NCBI GenBank assembly: GCA_023213395.1
Contig: CM041465.1
Span: 110,801,741 to 110,865,740, forward strand
Direction of reading: 5' to 3'
Length of the DNA: 64,000 nucleotides
Source of the DNA: Cycas panzhihuaensis
Taxonomy: Eukaryota > Cycadophyta
The translations under genes were made by a program, and so were the position numbers. A model generated the notes under the pieces. It ran no database searches. It worked only from the letters and a program-made list of their open reading frames with translations, and was not told where the DNA came from. Within the stretch, counting starts at the first letter, position 1. Every line of letters begins with the position of its first letter. Positions 59,889 through 64,000 of this stretch are shown here, piece by piece.

Positions 59889-60246
59889 TGATAGCTCCAT
59901 TTCTTTACATCTTTATAATCTAATATTTATATTATGCATTAATGGACCCTTGATATAATTAAATCATATTTAATAGGGAGGTTGGATCCACCTCTTGCAT
60001 CATTAAGTTGACCCATTAAATTATATGTTAATGTTGGCAGATGGCTATAAATAATGCCCTACACTATATTGATTTGATTTTATGTAGAAGCTCTACTTGG
60101 AAGAGAGCCTACTATGTGATAAATTCACCTATAACTTTGTTAGTATATTTGTTGAGTTTATATATATATTTTCTTGAATATTTCAGTTATGTTGCTTAAT
60201 ATACTTAGATAAGTGCATATGTATTTAGATCTCGATATTTTTATCA
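59889..60246 (+). repeat. 5' LTR of copia element C
   Basis: 358 bp, TGATAGCTCC...TTTTTATCA with inverted ends TGATA/TATCA. The right end is fixed by the primer site; the left end is less certain (a TG at 59887 is the alternative). TATAAATA is at 60046-60053. Confidence 0.7.
60046..60053 (+). promoter_or_regulatory. TATA box of copia C LTR
   Basis: TATAAATA about 160 bp into the LTR, in GGCTATAAATAATGCCC. Good match and sensible position for an LTR promoter. Confidence 0.6.
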
Positions 60247-60259
60247 TGGTATTTGAGCC
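60247..60259 (+). other. Primer binding site of copia C (initiator Met)
   Basis: TGGTATTTGAGCC immediately after the LTR, one or two changes from TGGTATCAGAGCC, the complement of the initiator Met tRNA 3' end. Confidence 0.85.
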
Positions 60260-62244
60260 TATATATGCCTAACTTGATGTATTTTTGGTGATTTAAACTT
60301 GTTTTTTCTATTTCTTTCATGTTTTGGCAAAAAACCTAAGTTTTGTATGGTGCTGGAATAAAAACAAAGCTAGTTGTAGTTGATTATAGTCTCTTACAAT
60401 AGAATTTTTGCTCGTTTACATTCATCTAAGGTTTTTTATTAAAGTAGTTGAAGAAACATATGAAAAATCATGTTTCTTGGTCACTACAACCCTATTTTTT
60501 ATTATTTTAGGTTACTACAACTTCAATCATGCATGTGGCAGTCTTACACATATTTTTACTATATGTTAGAGGAGATTTGAGGTGTTTTTAGGCTATGTTT
60601 GGATTTGTTTCTCTTGGTTTGGCCTCCATAGAACACTAAAGTTTAGCTACATTTATCTCATAAACTAGAGCCTCTTTTCATGATTTGTCACTTCTAGTAG
60701 CTTCCACTATGTCTTGCAACCCCTCCTTTGAAATTTCATGCTAATCAGACTCTATTTGGTCAGGATTCTAAGCTCCCAAAACTCCACAGGAAGTGCGTGT
60801 CTCACACGTAGGTTATGCAGCCATCAAAACTCAAAAAATCATTAAAAGTTTTATACTTTTATCATAAGGTTAGATACTTTAGTGATATGATATAAAATTA
60901 CATTTAAATTTCACTTTAAATCTACCTTAAACCCAGTTTTTTGGTCACATTCAGCTCTTATATGATTTTATAAAGTGTAAATTTCAAATCTCATTTAGCT
61001 AGATTTGATTATTTTTTATTTTGTAAAAACATTTAACCCTTTGTAATAATTTTTCAAGTCCACTAGGCCCCTAGTGGTATTAAAAGGTGGTCATGTAATT
61101 GTCAAGTGACTGGGGGCCAATTCAGAGGGGGCTTAACCTCGTTTTCACTAGTTTTTGGGCTAAAAAGAGGTACCTACACTATTTCTATGATATCTCCTTA
61201 ATCATGCTTTTATTTTGCAAACTATTAAAAGTGCCAAAAAGGATATTCAAAGCTTTACAACCTAGAATTAAATTGATTCATATTTAGAGCTAATTTTTAG
61301 GAGATATTAACTTCTCAAATTGATCTTTATATTTAAGCTATTTGAGCCTTATTTTTCAAGATTTGAAGGCATTTTTAAATTTATTTGAGGTTCTTTTGCT
61401 AGATTAGGTTGTGACTTATCCTTTTTAGATATTCAATTCTAATTTTTAAGGCTAATTAGTGCATAGTGAAGTCTCATATGTAGGGGTTACTCTTGAAGGT
61501 TGAAGAAGATCACTCTAAAAGCTTAGCCCATCAAGATTTTTCTAAACCTACCTTTGTCATTTCAACTTATTTTATTTCATTTTCATTTCATTTATTACTT
61601 TAAAAAGAACCCCTTATATGTAAGAAACCCACTTAAATTTTTAAATTTTTATATCAAAAAGATAACTCCTAAATTGAATCCTTATTTTCTTCCTTACAAG
61701 GGAAATAATTAGGACCCCTAAAGTTACTGCCATTCATACACCCTTAAGTTACTTATATTGGATGAGGAACATCATTGGCTATAAGGTGTATTAGGGGGTA
61801 GGCTAAGGTGAAGACTGTATCCTTTTGGAGTTTGGAGTCTAGGCTAGACCTAGGGGGACGAGTACCTTGGTCAGTAAGTTCTCACTACTAGGTTTGTCAT
61901 TTCGTATAAGACTGACACAGGTAGGGAAATAAATCAGGAGGGTCTTAGGACCTTCTTTGTAGCCCATGTACTGAGGTGTATCGAGCCCTTGAGCTCATAT
62001 ACCAATATATTAGCTCCCTAGTTTGCCTCTTGTGGGTAGGTGCCATTAAATAAGATAGTAACCAAGAGCTTTCCTTGATATCCTTAGACTTAGAATTCTA
62101 GATTAGAAACCACTTAGGTAGATTGGTACCTTATCACACAAAATTTTAAAGATATAAAATCAAACATAAAAGCCTTTTAAACATGGCATCATAAATGCTC
62201 CTTTTAAACACTATTAAACTCAATGGGATAAATAACTTTATACC
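60260..62244 (+). other. Copia C leader, no gene recognised
   Basis: About 2 kb of AT-rich sequence between primer site and gag with no conserved frame. A long leader is unusual for copia, so an unrecognised insertion inside it is possible; I see no LTR ends or target duplication to prove one. Confidence 0.5.
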
Positions 62245-63595
62245 ATGGAAGAAGTAAGTCAAAAACTTACTTATCATAAACATATTTTAGGCCTATATTA
62301 ATGGGGATAAACCTCTCCTGTTCTTACACCAGACAGTAATGATCCTACTAAAATAATTCTACTTGATCTTATAGACTTAGTAAACTTCAAAGCTAAGGAT
62401 AACATAGCATTATCCTTTCTCCACATGGTAGTTGAAGACTAAGTAGATTAAAACATTAAAAGTGCTTAAACATCTCATGAGGCATGGAAAATACTTTGTG
62501 CCTTATATGAGAGAAAAGATGAACCTAGATATTTGATAGTCAAAGCTTATCTATTTACTATGCCTTTTCTTGGTAATATTACCAACCATTTAACCATATT
62601 TAAAACTATTAGAAACTAACTTATTATGCTTAGTGAGCCTCCTTCTAATCATGACTTGATTTCCAATATTATTAACATTCTACCCATTGAATACAACTCC
62701 TTCGTACCCAAGTTATATGATAATTACTCTAAGATGGACTTAATAACCTTTGAAGGGATCTTACTTTAAGAGGAGAATATTCTCAACCAACTAGGGCTAA
62801 CATTAACATCTAACTCAGCTCCTGCCTTTATAGCCCAAAACTCAAAAAAAGGTAAGACTATTAATAGAGCAACCCTATAGCTTAGTAAGTAATAAGACCT
62901 AGCTTAATACTTAGAATCTCTCACTATATCACAAGAGTCACATCAGTAACTAAATTAGTAGCATCTTATTGGAACCTCCTCCTCCTCATATCCAACTCAA
63001 CAATCTTATTAGTCTCAATACCAACCATAGGGATAGTCTCAAAAGAATCAGTAGGTCAAACCAAATGTTATCTACCTCTACTATGGCAAAACTAGATATC
63101 TAGTTATTGAATATAAGAGAAGATAAACTAATTAATAGCTCTTATAGAGCCAAGGGATCTAAGTATATGGGTCATTTTATCAACAACCACTCTATGTTTA
63201 TTAATAAGGAGCAACCTCTTACCGTCAAGGAGGTCCTCATTACACTTAACAAAGATAAGGAGTTTCTTATCAATAAGGAGAACCATGCCCTCCTCAAGAA
63301 GCCCCCTTTACATAATAAGGAGCTTCTCTTTTACAATAAGAAGGCTCTTATTATCAATAAGGTGATCCCATTCAATAACAAAGAGGCCCTTTCTACCCAC
63401 AAGGAGGGCTATCATACCAACCTTAAGGCCAATTTTATCATTAGAATTAGAATCCAAGGCCTACACAAGGATAAAGACCTCAAAATAGGTGATGGTTCTC
63501 AAATAGAAATCAAAGGAACTAATGGAATAATCAATAACAAGGTGGTAACATGGGAGATGGTTATGAATCCTCCTCTCATATCCTATTTTTTGTAG
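62245..63595 (+). pseudogene. Copia C gag with decayed Gln-rich tail
   Basis: Copia gag of the UBN2 type. The start at 62245 (MEEVSQKLTYHK) is tentative. SHEAWKILCALYERKDEPRYL, LISNIINILPIEYNSF and DLITFEGILL are characteristic. A remnant zinc knuckle lies near 63060-63115 (YYGKTRYLVIEY for C-x2-C-GK-GH-x4-C). From 63170 to 63540 the gag frame is a Gln/Gly/Pro/Tyr-rich tail made of short repeats in which many Gln codons CAA are now TAA. The open frame 63107-63595 (162 codons) is a shifted reading of these repeats, not a gene. Confidence 0.8.
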
Positions 63596-64000
63596 AACTA
63601 TCCTCACAGCTTGATGAGATAACATGGCTCCTTGATTCTGGTATAACAAGATACATGATAGGTTCTAAAAATATGTTGGAAGAGATCCAACTAAACAACA
63701 CTTAAATGGTCACATTTAGGCATAATTTGACTTACAGTATGACCAAAATTGCTAGGTTGCCAATAACATTAAAGGACTCTAACATTAGACACCATATAAG
63801 CAATGTGTTCTTTATATGTGATATGAAGATGAACCTACTTTCTATTAGCCAAATGGACAAGTAGAACATAGATGTCCTCTTTGTCCAGGGTATTTGTAAA
63901 ATTATAGACCATACTACAAGTAAACTTATGGCCACAGGACATGAAGATGGTGGCTTATATAGGCTAGATAGAGTCTCCCTTGCCATTTCTCCTATAACAT
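63596..64000 (+). pseudogene. Copia C aspartic protease and start of gag-pre-integrase region
   Basis: In the gag frame: WLLDSGITRYMIGSKN near 63630 holds the Asp-Ser-Gly active site, followed by MNLLSISQMDK near 63835 and GGLYRLDRVS near 63950, the usual lead into integrase. Two stops (63704 and 63860 area) interrupt it. The gene runs off the window. Confidence 0.85.

Larger units (their letters stand above)
59889..64000 (+). mobile_element. Ty1/copia element C, 5' part
   Basis: Plus-strand copia element running off the window end: LTR 59889-60246, initiator-Met primer site, 2-kb leader, gag, Gln-rich tail, protease. Integrase, polymerase and 3' LTR are outside. It is AT-rich and heavily decayed. 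Confidence 0.85.

Noticed and set aside
63107-63595. 162-codon plus-strand frame rich in NKE repeats
   Set aside because: A shifted reading through decayed Gln repeats of copia C gag; the gag frame continues directly into the DSG protease.

Overview
This window looks like intergenic heterochromatin from a seed plant, probably one with a large genome. It is built entirely of nested, decaying LTR retrotransposons. I found no host gene and no tRNA, rRNA or CRISPR. A plant origin is inferred from the element families: Ty3/gypsy elements of Tat type carrying a plant-type second RNase H and a plant mobile domain (PMD), plus Ty1/copia elements primed by initiator-Met tRNA. In-frame stops are mostly TAG, TAA or TGA where CAG, CAA or TGG/CGA is expected, as cytosine-methylation decay produces. 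The species cannot be named from this sequence.

Layout. (1) 1-5442 and 21574-25778: gypsy element A, minus strand, incomplete on the left. (2) 5443-21573: gypsy element F, plus strand, full length with both LTRs, inserted in the gag of A (target duplication ATACC/GTACC). (3) 25779-about 26450: gag remnant of an older gypsy element B, interrupted by the LTR of A. (4) About 26460-28189: the 3' half of copia element D, minus strand. (5) 28195-45318 and 59572-59877: a small non-autonomous element with 250-bp LTRs and gag only (TR-GAG type), present as a tandem LTR-gag-LTR-gag-LTR array inside the D reverse transcriptase. One outer target duplication, TTAAA, flanks the whole array. Part of the locus (A LTR end, B, D and array) is then duplicated as a 7.3-kb block, with a second partial duplication after it. 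(6) 45319-59566: gypsy element E, minus strand, same family as F and A, with perfect TCTCT target duplications, inserted in the last array unit and lacking most of pol. (7) 59889-64000: the 5' half of copia element C, plus strand.

How the parts work together. The E/F family encodes gag, protease, reverse transcriptase, RNase H and integrase in one frame. Its long 3' region holds two further ORFs pointing away from each other: an antisense ORF with a plant mobile domain, and a separate sense ORF for a plant/archaeal-type RNase H. Between them lie a conserved TATA-bearing block and two palindromes whose arms vary in a compensating way between E and F. This divergent cargo module is the most unusual thing in the window. 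Insertion order inferred from nesting: A entered B and the TR-GAG element entered D; the array expanded; the block duplications followed; F entered A, and E entered the array. The LTR pair of E differs less (13 sites in the first ~235 bp) than that of F (24 in ~215), so E is probably the younger insertion.
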